A stretch of DNA of 64,000 nt, from positions 2,364,713-2,428,712 of the forward strand of contig OX442415.1 of NCBI GenBank assembly GCA_949361645.1, given 5' to 3'. Each line of letters starts with the position of its first letter. The stretch's first letter is position 1. A program made the translations under genes and the position numbers. Shown here piece by piece: positions 38,601-50,759 of this stretch. Below the pieces are notes generated by a model. The model saw only the letters and a program-made list of their open reading frames with translations. It searched no databases and was not told where the DNA came from. The DNA comes from Spongilla lacustris (Eukaryota > Porifera > Demospongiae > Spongillida > Spongillidae).

Positions 38601-40862
38601 ATCCTGCTTCTTCAATAGACAATCAACAATGTTGTCATGGTGCTAAGCAGTATCCAAAATTGGCCAGCAACTGTGTTGGCGACACATGGCCCAATGTAAT
38701 AAAACTAAATGTAGTGAAAGTTTTTATATATTAACCCATTTTCATTTTTCAATGCAAAGAATTGTCAAATCATTTGAAGCAATTGCTTCCAATTTAGTTC
38801 AGCAGCAAAACTTTACATCACTAGTTTCTTCTCAAAACCAAACAACGTTTGTAGCTCAAAAGGTTTGTCTCAATACTCAGTGGATAACTTGTGATTGTTG
38901 AACTCATTTTCCATTACATATGTATATAGGTCTCTATAGCCACACTTACCACTAGTGGCACCAGTTATGACTTTTCAACTCAAAATGTTGACCATGGCAA
39001 CCAAACATCCACAATCACTTCCTATCCAAGTCCATCAAAATCCAGAGCTTCAGTTTTCCTGCCACCATCATTGTTTACATCTATAAACAAAATAGATGTT
39101 GGGATATTCTTTACACTTTACAATACTGCATCTTTCTTCCCACTAATTAATTCATCCAATACCACCACGATAGCATCTCTTATTCTAGGAGCCACTGTTG
39201 TGGGTGGAAGTGAAGTATCATTCGTAAATCTTACAATTCCAGTTCAATTCACTTTTAACATCCCATTCAATGTAAGCTACCAGGCTATGCAAAATGTGTG
39301 TCATTGTTACTGCTGGAACAGAATTATTCCAGGATTGACTGTGTGAGTTGGGACTTCAATGCGGCAGGCAAGAAAACATTTGGAATGTCAGTTTTATTTT
39401 GTTCAATGTAAATTTTGTCCATTTGTAGGAGGAAGTGCAAACTGGACCTCTGAAGGATGCACCACCAATAAAAGCAACACCTCCAGTAGCCAGATTGAAT
39501 GTCGATGTTTGCACTTGACAAACTTTGCCATTCTTGTGGTAAGTATTAGTAGTAGTATAGAAGTGAATTTACTCTATGGCTGTGTAGGACATCTCAAGTA
39601 GGATGGATTCAAACCCACAAATGTTGATACCTTCACGTGCTTTGGATATCATCACTTACATTGAAGTGTCACTGTCCCTTTTGGGCCAAGTAGTGACCAT
39701 TCTGACTATGTTACTGATAAAGTTAGTGGAAAGTTGATATGTTTTATTTTTCATCATTAATTTCCAACGTTCTTAGAAAGCAAAGGATTAAAGATGCTTC
39801 CAAATACCACATTCAGCTGTGTTGTGCTCTTATTGGAATGCTTTTGGTATTTGTAATTGGGATTGACAGGACTGAAACATTTGGAGGCTGTGTGACTGCT
39901 TCAGTGTTGATCACTCTGGTGGCTGTGATGTGGATGGGGGCGGAGGCTTTGTTCATGTTCCAGAAACTCGTCCTTGTGTTCTCCCAAATCACAAAATGCT
40001 ACATAGTTATTCTATCTCTCATCTGTTGGAGTACGTTGTAGCATCATACATTGTGAATATATGACATTAAAGTCTTGATTTTACCCAATAGTGATTCCAT
40101 TGGTTCCAGTAATCATTCCACTGGCTATTAAAAGAAATTTACTTATTAAACGAGACTCACATATGGGATAGTAAGTTCAGTTATGTAGACAATTGCATTT
40201 TTGTCTGTCATTATTTTACATTTTCACTTTCTAGTTGCTTTATCAGTAATTTCACAGCTTTTCTGGCTTCATTTCTGGTGCCTATACTACTGGTGCTCGT
40301 CTTTAACACAATCATATTCATCATTGTAATTGCGGTGCTAGTTAGACACGCTATACGACGATCAAATCGGCAGCAAAAGAAATTTGATATCATTCAGATG
40401 ATGACAGATATCACTGGCGTAGTTTTCCTCTTTGGTCTCACCTGGATCTTTGGAGCTTTTACTATCCTAAAAGCTGATCAAACCTTCCAGCTTATCTTCA
40501 CAGTTACTAACTCGTTTCAAGGATTTTTTATATTTATCTTATTCTGTGTCTTGAACAGCGATGTTCGACTGGTCTGGGTCAAAAAGTTACAAGGCAAACG
40601 TCTTGCTTCACTAAAGTATGTTACATCATCGATATCAACAAAACTAGGCACACTCATTCGAGGAATGCAGCCTAGTGAAAATAAATGTGAAGTCGAGCAC
40701 GATGAAACCAAAATGCGAGACATAACTGAAGAAATCGACACTCTAAGCCAATCTGATCAACCTTCGAACACCAGCCCATCTAGTCACATCAATATACAGC
40801 TTGCTGGTGAAACTATCATAAATTGCCACACATCCGATAAACAATCAGAAAGTGAACTGTAA
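35668..40862 (+). CDS. Adhesion GPCR with FN3, hormone-receptor-like, GAIN/GPS and 7TM domains (extracellular half frame-broken)
   Basis: FN3 exons: 35668-35925, 36011-36313, 36375-36600, 36663-36866 and 36928-37096. Next come 37149-37251 and 37754-37838 (VNATLRTIGVIEDPNLEMIC), then 37981-38395 with a hormone-receptor-like C/W pattern (NVTRNCIENMTWTEDASMCP). GAIN sequence covers 38468-39320. The GPS motif is split by an intron: CVSWDFNAAG (to 39367) and GSANWTSEGC...CRCLHLTNFAIL (39429-39538). The 7TM part is in exons 39650-39735, 39777-40030, 40092-40170 and 40235-40862. TM6 FGLTWIFGAFTI and TM7 FFIFILFCVLNSDVR are typical of class B2. The tail is Ser/Thr-rich. Frame breaks: TAA at 36124-36126, and shifts near 35880, 36540, 37190, 38396-38468, 39296 and 39735. 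Identity is certain; whether it is functional is not. A polyadenylation signal AATAAA follows near 40884. Confidence 0.82.
37602..37632. repeat. Poly-C tract in a GPCR-gene intron
   Basis: About 27 C in a row inside the intron between 37251 and 37754. Confidence 0.9.
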
Positions 40863-41085
40863 AGGTGTTACTATACCAGTAGTAAATAAATACCCGATCC
40901 TTGAGTGATGTTTTTTTAATACATGCTGCATGCTAATCATTAATTGTACATGTATGTTTATTCAAGTGTGCTATACATGTATACACCGTATGTGCCATTA
41001 TATAATGAAAGGGACTTGCTGTGATGTGTCATAAATGTATGTATCTATAAACCTGCATCAGTGCATGTGGTGTAAATATATTTAA

Positions 41086-41390
41086 ACAAGTAAATAAAAA
41101 AACTTCTCTATCAAGAAAGTGATTGGTGGGTCTGATGTAGGATTGGTGGTGCAAAAAGCAAGGAAACAAGGTACAGTATGTTAAAGTGAGGTTTGGTAGT
41201 ATCCTACAACTATAACAGTCCTACATTTGCAAATAGGCTTCTTCATTTTCAAATTCAGGACTGTGTGTTGTAAGAACTACCAAACCTCACTTTAACATAC
41301 TGTACCTTGTTTCATTGCTTTTTGCACCACCAATCCTACATCAGTACCACCAATCACTTTCTCGATAGAGAAGTTTTTGATTTACTTGTT
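41086..41390. mobile_element. Hairpin MITE (~120-bp arms)
   Basis: acaagtaaataaaaaaactt at 41086 is mirrored by the end of the element (ttgatttacttgt, to 41390). The arms share aggattggtggtgcaaaaag and gtacagtatgttaaagtgag as inverted copies around a ~60-bp loop. Non-coding. Confidence 0.82.
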
Positions 41391-41399
41391 CCCCTAATT

Positions 41400-42537
41400 G
41401 TTTTTTTCTCTGCCAGGAGTGTTCAAGGCTTAGTGCATTCATTGCAATGTATAGGACGCTTACTAGATTCCTCTTATGTATAATCTGAGTATATAGGCCT
41501 CTCAGGTATATTAAGGCAAGGCTTTTTTATTTTATGCAATTAACTGAGCGCGTGCGTACGTTGCTTGGTTTCAAATTACTAGTAGCAGCTGCTGCGTATC
41601 GATGAACAATACATGCACACGTAGCTGCAGATAAGCGTGTGGAAAATTTTAGTTTTAGGTGTTGTTTAAAGGATCAACTAAAGTCCCCTGACTATTGCTT
41701 CTTTGTTGTTTGGTTGCGTATCACCACCGCGATTTGTCGGAATCGAGTGATACCCCTAACACACATGCTAAGGATGTCCCTTAAACACCATCCTTTTTTT
41801 TCTTGTCATAACTGATTTCTGGATATGAGTTTGATACCCCCCCTTCCCCTTAAGAACATCCCGGAAAGAGCACAGGATTAGGTAGTATATATTCTTTGCA
41901 CATGTCATGCTGTACATGCAAGTGAAGTTGTGTCCACAGAGACAATTAGAAACTTGTGACTGTGGGCTAACCTGAAGATGGTGCAATGGCCGCATGTAAT
42001 CGTTGTAATAAGCAGTGTGACAGCTACAGAACTGATTAAACACGGTATTGTGGTGACTGCTGGATTGTACATGTGTTGATGACTTAAATTTGATTGCTTT
42101 TTGAAATTGATGATAAAAATAGCTGTCACACATTTAATTGACTTCTGACATCGTTTAAATATGCACATGTACATGAGTGACATATTTTCGATTCATTCAT
42201 TGATGTACAGTCTGTAGGAAGCAGAGAGGTAAATCCATAAACTGTAAGGCGTAATTTAAAAAAAGTGCCATTTTAACGTTCAATTGAAGCGATGTTAATA
42301 AATTACGCGAAACAGAAGGGCGTATTCGCTCGGGGAATGTTTGAAGGAATATTTTGAGAAATGGGGGGACATTTTCTCCTAGGAAAAAATGTCCCCCGGA
42401 CATTCTTTCCTAGGAAACATTGTCCGGCCCGACCATTTGCGCCAGGCCTAATTTGACAGCCCCTGCCAGTATATGCTAGGGACACTTTTTTTCTCTGAAA
42501 AACTGTCCCACTAGTGGCGTTGTGGCACACTCGCCAC

Positions 42538-42570
<33 letters not shown>

Positions 42571-43360
42571 ATATATATAAAGGCGCCCCCCCCCCCCCAA
42601 AAAAAAAAGCTTCTGCACATACATGTATATATACGTGTACATGTCCATCCATCGCATTTTAATCACGAAGTAATTTACAGCGAAATTGCCACGGTCATTT
42701 TCACGTACAATTGAAGGAGAATGGGGGGGGGGGCGTGTTAAGTGCTCCTGTCCAACCAATACATTGGAACTACAATAACGCCAGTGACGTAGGAAGGAAA
42801 TATAGAGTGCAGCGGCCAACAAAGGTGGTTCCCCCGCTTCCCCGGGGAGGGTACGGAGGGGGTACCCCTCCCGTTCAGCTAGGGGTTACGGGGGAGCGCT
42901 GTAAGGTCCCCCATCGGGGTCTGGGGCGGAGCCCTAGAAGCCAACGCTTTTTGCATAGAAAACCCCCCAAAAACTACGCTAAAACTGTAACCAGGTTAGT
43001 TTGTTTTGATACCTTGCCTCTGCGCATGTAATGTAAAATACAAAACGGCTATAGTGCAGCCAAGGCCACTTTTGGTAACCGTTGTAAACAACGTTGCACG
43101 GGTAGCCTAGCTTGAACTAGCTCTCACGATCGATTTGAAGACCACTTGCATGTCATTAACTAGCAGCAATTGCTAAGCTTTTGAGTTATATATGCACGCT
43201 TATCAACCTATTTTTAAAAATTGTTGTTGTGAAAAAGTGCAGCGGCCATGGCCGCTGCTGCCGCCCCAGCTCCTACGCCCCTTTAGTATAACGACTGCTT
43301 TGTTTTATGGTTATCCAAATAAACGAATGCAATAGTTCAATTAACAAATAAATAAAGTAG
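41400..43360. other. Non-coding stretch with G-tract elements
   Basis: No gene seen. It contains a G tract at 42540-42567 flanked by transposon-like sequence, and a GC-rich element near 42720-42970 with the phrases ggtacccctcccgttcag and gggtctggggcggagccc. The latter parallels the element at 60360-60510 (cgtaaccgctagggggtctg). Confidence 0.45.
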
Positions 43361-43371
43361 CGATCGCAGCC

Positions 43372-43496
43372 TAGTCTCGTACCCAGACCCTAGTACGTCA
43401 CAGCTGCGGATGGTTACATCACCGCTACGCTAGAACTTGTAGCGGTGATGTAATCCATCCGCAGCTGTGACGTAATAGGGTCTGGGTACGAGACTA
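43372..43496. mobile_element. Hairpin MITE with perfect 9-bp target-site duplication
   Basis: Terminal sequence tagtctcgtacccagaccct is mirrored by agggtctgggtacgagacta, and the arms continue inward (gtcacagctgcggatggtta / taatccatccgcagctgtgac) to a ~10-bp loop. The element is flanked on both sides by ATCGCAGCC (43363-43371 and 43497-43505). A 9-bp duplication points to a Mutator-like (MULE) superfamily element; that family call is inference. Confidence 0.85.
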
Positions 43497-43504
43497 ATCG
43501 CAGC

Positions 43505-43902
43505 CTAAGTGATATTAATCGCTTTGTAGCCTCAAGCATTTAAGCAGCGCATTCCAGGCTAACTTTACTTTGAGTCTGACACCATGCATACTTTAGCCAT
43601 CATTTTGGCGCCCTAGCTATATTTTGGCGCCGGGGGGGGGGGGGGGGGGGGGCAATTGCCCCCGTGCCCCCCCTGGCCACACCGCCACTGTGTCCCACAT
43701 GGGAATACAATATGTCATGTACACACAAATAACTAAGTGATATTAATCGCTTTGTAGCCTCAAGCATTTAAGCAGCGCATTCCAGGCTAACTTTACTTTG
43801 AGTCTGTTAAGACACCATGCATACTTTAGCCGTCATTTTGGCGCCCTAGCTATATTTTGGCGCCCCAGTTTTTAGGGCCGCTGGCTGGGGGGGGGGGGGG
43901 AA

Positions 43903-43935
<33 letters not shown>

Positions 43936-44016
43936 ATTGCCCCCCTGCCCCCCCTGGCCACACCGCCACTGTGTCCCACATGGGAATACAATATGTCATG
44001 TACACACAAATAACAC
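43505..44016. repeat. Tandem duplication of a ~230-bp block, each copy with a G tract
   Basis: aagtgatattaatcgctttg through ggcgccctagctatattttg, a poly-G tract, gggaatacaatatgtcatgt and acacacaaataac occur twice: about 43506-43733 and 43734-44013. The second copy has a longer, interrupted G tract (43889-43933). Confidence 0.9.
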
Positions 44017-44063
44017 AGTTCTCTTTTGCAAGTTCAATACACTCTTTGACAAGATGCACTATA

Positions 44064-45670
44064 CTATTTCTTGAAGTTCTTTCCATTTATGACATCATAC
44101 AGGTCAGCCCAGACCTGCCCTAGATGCTTCAGGTACCCAGACCCATCTCTTGCAGCATACGTGGTCAGGTGACATCCAAGACTGTCGTCCTTAACTCCGT
44201 ACCCAACACCATAGCCATCTGGGGTCACTGGGGCAAACCCTCCCACCAGGACTGCATCAGAGGAGAGGGTGCTGGTGGAGAGGATTATGTGGTTGATATA
44301 CGAGTAGGCGGGGTCTTCGAATATGGGCGTGACATTGAGCCCCTCCTCTTTAGCCAAGGTCTTGAGAGCAAAGAGGTGCCTGTCAAATCCCTGTCCTATT
44401 GTCATGGCAATAGCACGGTCAAAATATAAAAATATTTTAAATAAACATACAATGCATTAGAAAATAATGGCAAAAAATTCGGGTCTGTAGAGTATTGGTG
44501 AGAATAAATATTGGTGAAGCATTTTTTTTTTACTTTAATGCAAAGGGGTCTAATTTGGCTTGGTAAAATTTCCCCCACCAATGTTTTGTGCTATATACCA
44601 ACATGTATATCCCCCAGTGGAAAGATATGACATATACGTATACATGTAGGCTTGAGCGTGTTCGGATAAATTTCCTCCCACATTCGGATTCTGCGGACGG
44701 ATTTTATTTTTCCCATATTCGGATGGACAAATTCAGATCATATTCTTCACATAAGTTGGGACTAAACAATTACATTAACATGTACATGTAATTGTATATT
44801 ATTAAACTGTAACAGCATCAATTTCTATAGTAAAACTGCAGTCGTAATAATCCTGTAGTACTCTTTGTCAAGGGAAAATAGCTCTTTTCTCTTTTCCTAT
44901 ACAAGATAATAAAATGGCATAGTACTATAACTCCAAATACAAATGTTTTCACAGTCATTGTGAAAATTGAGGTTATGTGCAAATGTGTAGACCCTGCAGG
45001 CCCATAGTCCATAGATGCCAAGTCACACACATTAGGTTAGTGGCAGTGCATTCAGTTGCACTGATTCTCCATGCATCTCACATGCACACTTGCCCAGCAT
45101 TGTGCATTTTGTGACAGGTAGCAGTCATGTTGTATAGGGTAGCAAGTCTAGGTGCACATATAGATACATAGGTTGCAGTAGTGACCCATGTATGGATAAA
45201 TTTATCAGTGTAAATGATGCATGTAGTGCATGCTTAATGTTAAATCATTGCGTGATGGGAGTACATAGCAGTCACATGTATAGATACATACATAGGTAAC
45301 ACATCAGATGCTGCATGCTCCAGCATATGAACTTGGCATCTGAGGCCTGTGCGTGGTTAGTATATAGTCTTGTTTAAAGAATTAGCGGCTGCTGCTGCGC
45401 TGATTGATATGGGGCGTACACATAATTAGCGTGTCCGTATGGGGTTTTAGCGACGCTATAGCGTACGTGTATGCAGAAGCCTATAAGCGCGGTAATAAGA
45501 ATTAAAGTCGATTTAGCGCATGCGTATGTGTATGTACATATACTAGGATCCACAACTATCCAAATACACCGCATTCGGATAAAATCCGTCCGATCCGAAC
45601 ACGCTCAAGCCTATATACATGTAATATGTATGTACACAACACACAACCCCCTCCAACACACACACACACA

Positions 45671-45733
<63 letters not shown>

Positions 45734-48354
45734 CTGTGGCTGCCTCCTTTACCAGCTTGGAGTGCCACACCACAGCCTCCCTGATCAGCTTCATCATGGC
45801 CTCCACATCAGCTGGATGGGAGTGCTCAAAGGCCTCCGAGCAAACCTTGGTCGCCATGGTAGCAGAACGTATGGTCTCCGTGCGGCCATGTCTGAAGGCA
45901 GCAGTACTGCACGACTCATAGGTGGGGACACACCCCTTGTACTGACGATAGTAAGCAATCTGGAGAGGGATATGGTCACCTGGTCATGTGGTCACCTGGT
46001 CATGTGATCATGGTGATAGGACCACCAGGTCATGTGATCACATGATAACTACCACACATACACATGTAACACACACCCATCCCCTCTTCCTTCCTTCTCC
46101 CTCACAATCACACCCTCTCCCTTCCAACCACACCCTCCCTCATAGCCACACCCTCTCAATCCCTACCTGCAACGACAGCTGCAGTATGGCGTCAGGACTG
46201 AGGTTCACCTTCTTCAGATACTTCTTCCCGTACTGCTTGTGTTCCATCATGTTTATGGTAAGTGAGTTGGCTGCCTTCTCTGTGGCCACACGACCATCAG
46301 ATATCACCTTCTTCAAGGCCTCGGACAGTTTGAACTCCAGCCTGTTCAGAGGGACCCCTTCAGTGGAGGGGGAAGCCCCTGCGGGGGCGAAGGGACAGCC
46401 CCCGCCCCCAGGAACATAAGGTCGCGTGGTGGTGTCCCTGTACAGTTCATTGACCAGCCTCAAGATGGCCACCCCATCACCCCACGAGTGCTCAAAGTTG
46501 ACAGCAGCCATGCCTGGCTTGGTCACGATCAGTGAGAAGGACTTGTCAAACCATCTGCACCAGGAAGTGGGGTAGGGGGAGAATGAACAGGTATGACACC
46601 TCCCCATTATTAATATGACTCCTCCCTAATATTTAATAACCCTCGTAAAGTGTACCAAGGACAGCTTTTCCATGGCTAAGTGATAAATTACAATTACTTA
46701 TCATTACATGCAGCGCAAGCCATGAAGCTATTAAAGTTGGCCTGGGGACCACCTCGTGGTGCCCAGCCCACTTCTCCCTAACCTGTCATGAAGCCATGCC
46801 CCTGTATAGTAGAGCCCAACCCCCCTCCCCATTCCAATACTCCTTATTAGTGCCCCCCCTCACTACCTATTGGCCCCCCAGTTGTGCAGAAGGGCGTGGG
46901 AGATTTGCTCTTGTGCTGAAGCCTCACTGTCATCTAGGCACACCACAAACAGGGCAGAGTCTATCCTGCTCAGAGCACTGGCGTTGCTAGGGTCCGCTAC
47001 CAGCTGTTCCCTAGCCTCCGCCCACTTGTTCCTCTCCAGGGAGGTAAGGTAACTAAGCGGGTGGTCGAGAGGGGGAGGGGCATCCTTCAAGATGGATACT
47101 ATTTGTGAGTAGATGACAGAGGGAGGGACAGGAAGGCCTGGGGAGGAGGAGAGGTGAGGATGGGAGAGGGAAGGTAGGAAAGGTAATAAGAGAAGGAAAG
47201 GAACAAAAAAATTTTAATTGCTAGAAAAATGATGTAATGGTGATGCAATGGTGTCATATAATGATGATTATCTACATGTGATGTAATGGTGATGGGTCAG
47301 TGCCTTAACCCCCTCTTCCCCCTACCATTCCTCTGCAGTGCCTCCACCTCATAGAAGTGCCCTTGCCTCATCACCACAACATGGCGGCTGCCCTCGTAGC
47401 TGACCAGCTCGTCCTTATCTGGGCGAGGGATGCGGGTGGAAGAGAAGAGGCGAGTGTACTGGGACATGTCCAGGGGGAAGGCCTTGACCAAGAAGGCTGC
47501 ATACCAGGAGAAGGTGCTGGGAACATACCTATGGAGGGAGGGAGGGAGGGAGGGAGGGAGGGAGGGAGGGAGGGAGGGAGGGAGGGAGGGAGGGAGGGAG
47601 GGAGGGAGGGAGGGAGGGAGGGAGGGAGGGAGGGAGGGAGGGAGGGAGGGAGGGAGGGAGGGAGGGAGGGAGGGAGGGAGGGAGGGAGGGAGGGAGGGAG
47701 GGAGGGAGGGAGGGAGGGAGGGAGGGAGGGAGGGAGGGAGGGAGGGAGGGAGGGAGGGAGGGAGGGAGGGAGGGAGGGAGGGAGGGAGGGAGGGAGGGAG
47801 GGAGGGAGGGAGGGAGGGAGGGAGGGAGGGAGGGAGGGAGGGAGGGAGGGAGGGAGGGAGGGAGGGAGGGAGGGAGGGAGGGAGGGAGGGAGGGAGGGAG
47901 GGAGGGAGTGAGGGAGTGAGGGAGGGAGGGAGGGAGGGAGGGAGGGAGGGAGGGAGGGAGGGAGGGAGGGAGTGAGGGAGGGAGGGAGGGAGGGAGGGAG
48001 GGAGGGAGGGAGTTACTTATAATAATATATAACAAAAAACCATTGCACTGTACAAACATACATACATGTAGGTATGAAAAATTAGAGATGGACCAAGAGA
48101 TGGACTAACCAATTTTTTCTACCATATAGGGAAGTCCTATGCCATCAGCCATATCCAATGCACTCCTCCATTTAATGCAAAAGCCTCTGAGACATACATG
48201 TACATGTGCATATAAATTGGTGGCTATGATGGTGGCAAATGATAAACTGGCCGACACCACTTTCCCCATTTGATGCAATGTGCACAGAGAGGTGCTTAAG
48301 ATAGAGGGTGGCTTCACATCCCATCAGCTGAAACCACAAATACATAACTACAGT

Positions 48355-48387
<33 letters not shown>

Positions 48388-50727
48388 CACACACACACTC
48401 ACACATGCACACACACACCACACACACAACACACACACACACACACACACACCTGATCACATTCCTGAATGTCTCTGTATCACTCTTTTCAGGGTTAAGA
48501 TGGTACACTTCTGGCTCCAGCTTTCCGTCCACAAGGGCATTCCTGAACCTCACAGCTGAGTGGATGAGGTTAGTAGCCCTATCAGCCTGTCAATGAGGTG
48601 GGCATCATTAGGGAAAGGGAGGGCCAAAGAGGTGGGTATCATTAGGGAAAGGGAGGGCCAAAGAGGTGGGCATCATTAGGGAAAGGGAGGGCCAAAGAGG
48701 TGGGCATCATTAGGGAAAGGGAGGGCCAAAGAGGTGGGCATCATTAGAGAAAGGGAGGGCCCAAGAGGTAGGCATCATTTGGGAAAGGGAGGGCCAAACA
48801 GGTGGGCATCATTAGGGAAAGGGAGGGCCATTGTGGTCAGTGGATTCCGTACTGAAATAGGTCACATGTACATGTACATGTAGCAGATGCATATGTACTT
48901 GATAGCATACGTTAGGATATGTTAGGATATGTGTTGGGATATATGTCTTATGGCTTATCAATAACATGTACATGCTCCATGGCTTTGTCGTGCACTTGAG
49001 CATGTAAGTCTGAGAGGTAATGTACATGTATGCACACATGTACAGTAGCTGATCTTATACCACATGGATCTAGCATTTCATGTCCGGGTGGTGTCTACTC
49101 CATCCTCATGAGGGGACTCAAGGTCATGAGGTTTGTGACCCGTCAAAGTTTTTGACCTTTTCTATCTGCCAGACTATCATGCATGAAATGACCCCCCCTC
49201 CCCCCCATACACAAGACCTGGTCTACCCCGTCCTCCCCCTCCCATGCCCCACCACACCTCCCACCCCCACCACACTTCCCACCCCCACCACACCTGGTCA
49301 TTGCTCCTGGGGTCAGGCTGCAGGCCTACATAAGGATTGTAGTTGAGCATGATGGAGCGTCTGTCTGCCAGGTACATGTCGAACCATGGGCCTGGTGAAG
49401 TGTGAGAATGGGCACATGATGTGTGTGTGTGTACATGTGCAAGGTATTGTACATGTGTGTACATGGCGTGCATGTGTACAAGATATGGTGTGCACACATG
49501 TGTGGCACAATCACAACCCCCACCTGATATAAAGCTGGTGTGCTTGTTCTGTTGGTCATTGTGGACCAGCTGACGGTTCAGTACTGGAGGGGAGGAGTAC
49601 AGAAGACCTTAACCCTTTAGTTCCTCTAGACAGCATGCCTTAACCCTTTATAACCTAAGCCCTTAATCCTTTCGTTCCGTAGATAGGACCCTCTCAGTCC
49701 AAATGTGGAAACAACACTATTTATGTTACAAGGTCGGACACATATAGCATACAATAATCACACCCACCCTCTCCTTGCCACGCCCACCCTCTCCTTACCA
49801 CACCCACCCTCTCCTTACCACACCCACCCTCTCCTTACCACACCCCATCCTCTCCTTACCACACCCACCCTCTCCTTACCACACCCACCCTCTCCTTACC
49901 ACACCCACCCTCTCCTTACCACACCCACCCTCTCCTTACCACACCCACCCTCTCCTTACCACACCCACCCTCTCCTTACCACTACCACACCCACCCTCTC
50001 CTTACCACACCCACCCTCTCCTTACCACACCCACCCTCTCCTTACCACACCCACCCTCTCCTTACCACACCCACCCTCTCCTTACCACACCCACCCTCTC
50101 CTTACCACACCCCATCCTCTCCTTACCACACCCACCACCTCCTTACCACACCCACCTTCTCCTTACCACACCCACCCTCTCCTTACCACACCCACCCTCT
50201 CCATCCTCATACTTGGATGCATAACTCTAATAACCAGAGCACACAATAATATTTCGGGAATTCAACCCCCCTCCCCCACAAACACGCACACACACACACA
50301 CATAACTCACACCCAAATATAAACACATAACGTTAACACCAACTACAGAAATATTAAAACTCACTTTCCCCGTCTCCCCCGCTGCGACCAAATTCGTGCA
50401 CAACTTTCTCCGTGTGTTGGTACTGTTGCTGGGTGAGCAGTGGGCGGGCCGCATCCAGGTACCGCCTACAAGTATCCGCCAGCTTAGGTATGGGAAGTCT
50501 GGGGAGGCTAGGCTGGAAGTGCATGGTGGGGATCTTGCTGTACTGGATGTAACGGTCATCCCTGTCCCTTGATGAATAGACGGGCAGCGAGGAACTGGAA
50601 GAACAGGCAAGGCAGAGCCATATGACGATACGTACTCAGTAAATGGATCTCGTATCGTATAAAGGGAACATTACCTCAACGTTCGTCTGAACGCATCCCG
50701 AGGTCGTAAAATTACGCTGGGACCCCT
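44064..50727 (-). CDS. CPT2: Carnitine O-palmitoyltransferase 2 (mitochondrial)
   Basis: Ten exons with fully compatible phases: 50727-50675, 50594-50365, 49583-49524, 49391-49294, 48586-48453, 47528-47326, 47137-46867, 46554-46167, 45959-45734 and 44395-44064. Together they give about 670 codons, close to animal CPT2 (~660). The enzyme transfers long-chain acyl groups from carnitine to CoA in the mitochondrial matrix for beta-oxidation. Family blocks in order: [82 protein letters not shown]; the catalytic His in [60 protein letters not shown]. The Arg-rich N-terminal exon (RPRDAFRRT) suits a transit peptide. The start codon lies in an upstream exon not identified. A low-complexity insert sits after TTRPYVPG. 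No frame breaks. Confidence 0.95.
45655..45731. repeat. (CA)n microsatellite in a CPT2 intron
   Basis: About 37 CA units, directly adjoining the donor of the 45959-45734 exon (ACAG/GTATGTGTGTG). Confidence 0.95.
47530..48012. repeat. ~480-bp (GGGA)n tetranucleotide array abutting a CPT2 splice acceptor
   Basis: About 120 units, pure except for three or four gtga variants at 47908, 47916 and 47972. On the coding strand it reads (TCCC)n and ends only a few bases before the acceptor CATAG at 47529-47530. Confidence 0.97.
48358..48452. repeat. Interrupted (CA)n microsatellite next to a CPT2 donor
   Basis: CA-rich run with t and cca interruptions. It directly follows the donor of the 48586-48453 exon (CAG/GTGTGTGTG). 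Confidence 0.93.
48595..48832. repeat. 34-bp minisatellite in a CPT2 intron
   Basis: Seven units of gaggtgggcatcattaggga aagggagggccaaa with few differences. Confidence 0.93.
49765..50205. repeat. 20-bp minisatellite (caccctctccttaccacacc) in a CPT2 intron
   Basis: About 21 units, highly uniform, with one extra-base variant (cacaccccatcc) and one ccactaccac insertion. On the coding strand it is purine/G-rich. Confidence 0.95.
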
Positions 50728-50759
50728 CTGTCAGGCAACATACAGTACTGGGGATAACC

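Noticed and set aside
47357..48059. Long ORFs of GREGG or LPPSLPPS repeats
   Set aside because: Translations of the (GGGA)n array in a CPT2 intron.
49705..50322. 205-codon plus-strand Pro/Ser/His-rich ORF
   Set aside because: Translation of the 20-bp minisatellite in a CPT2 intron, antisense to the gene.
44064..50727. CPT1 or another carnitine acyltransferase
   Set aside because: The absence of the CPT1 N-terminal membrane segments, an Arg-rich short N-terminus and the block wording ([34 protein letters not shown]) favour CPT2.
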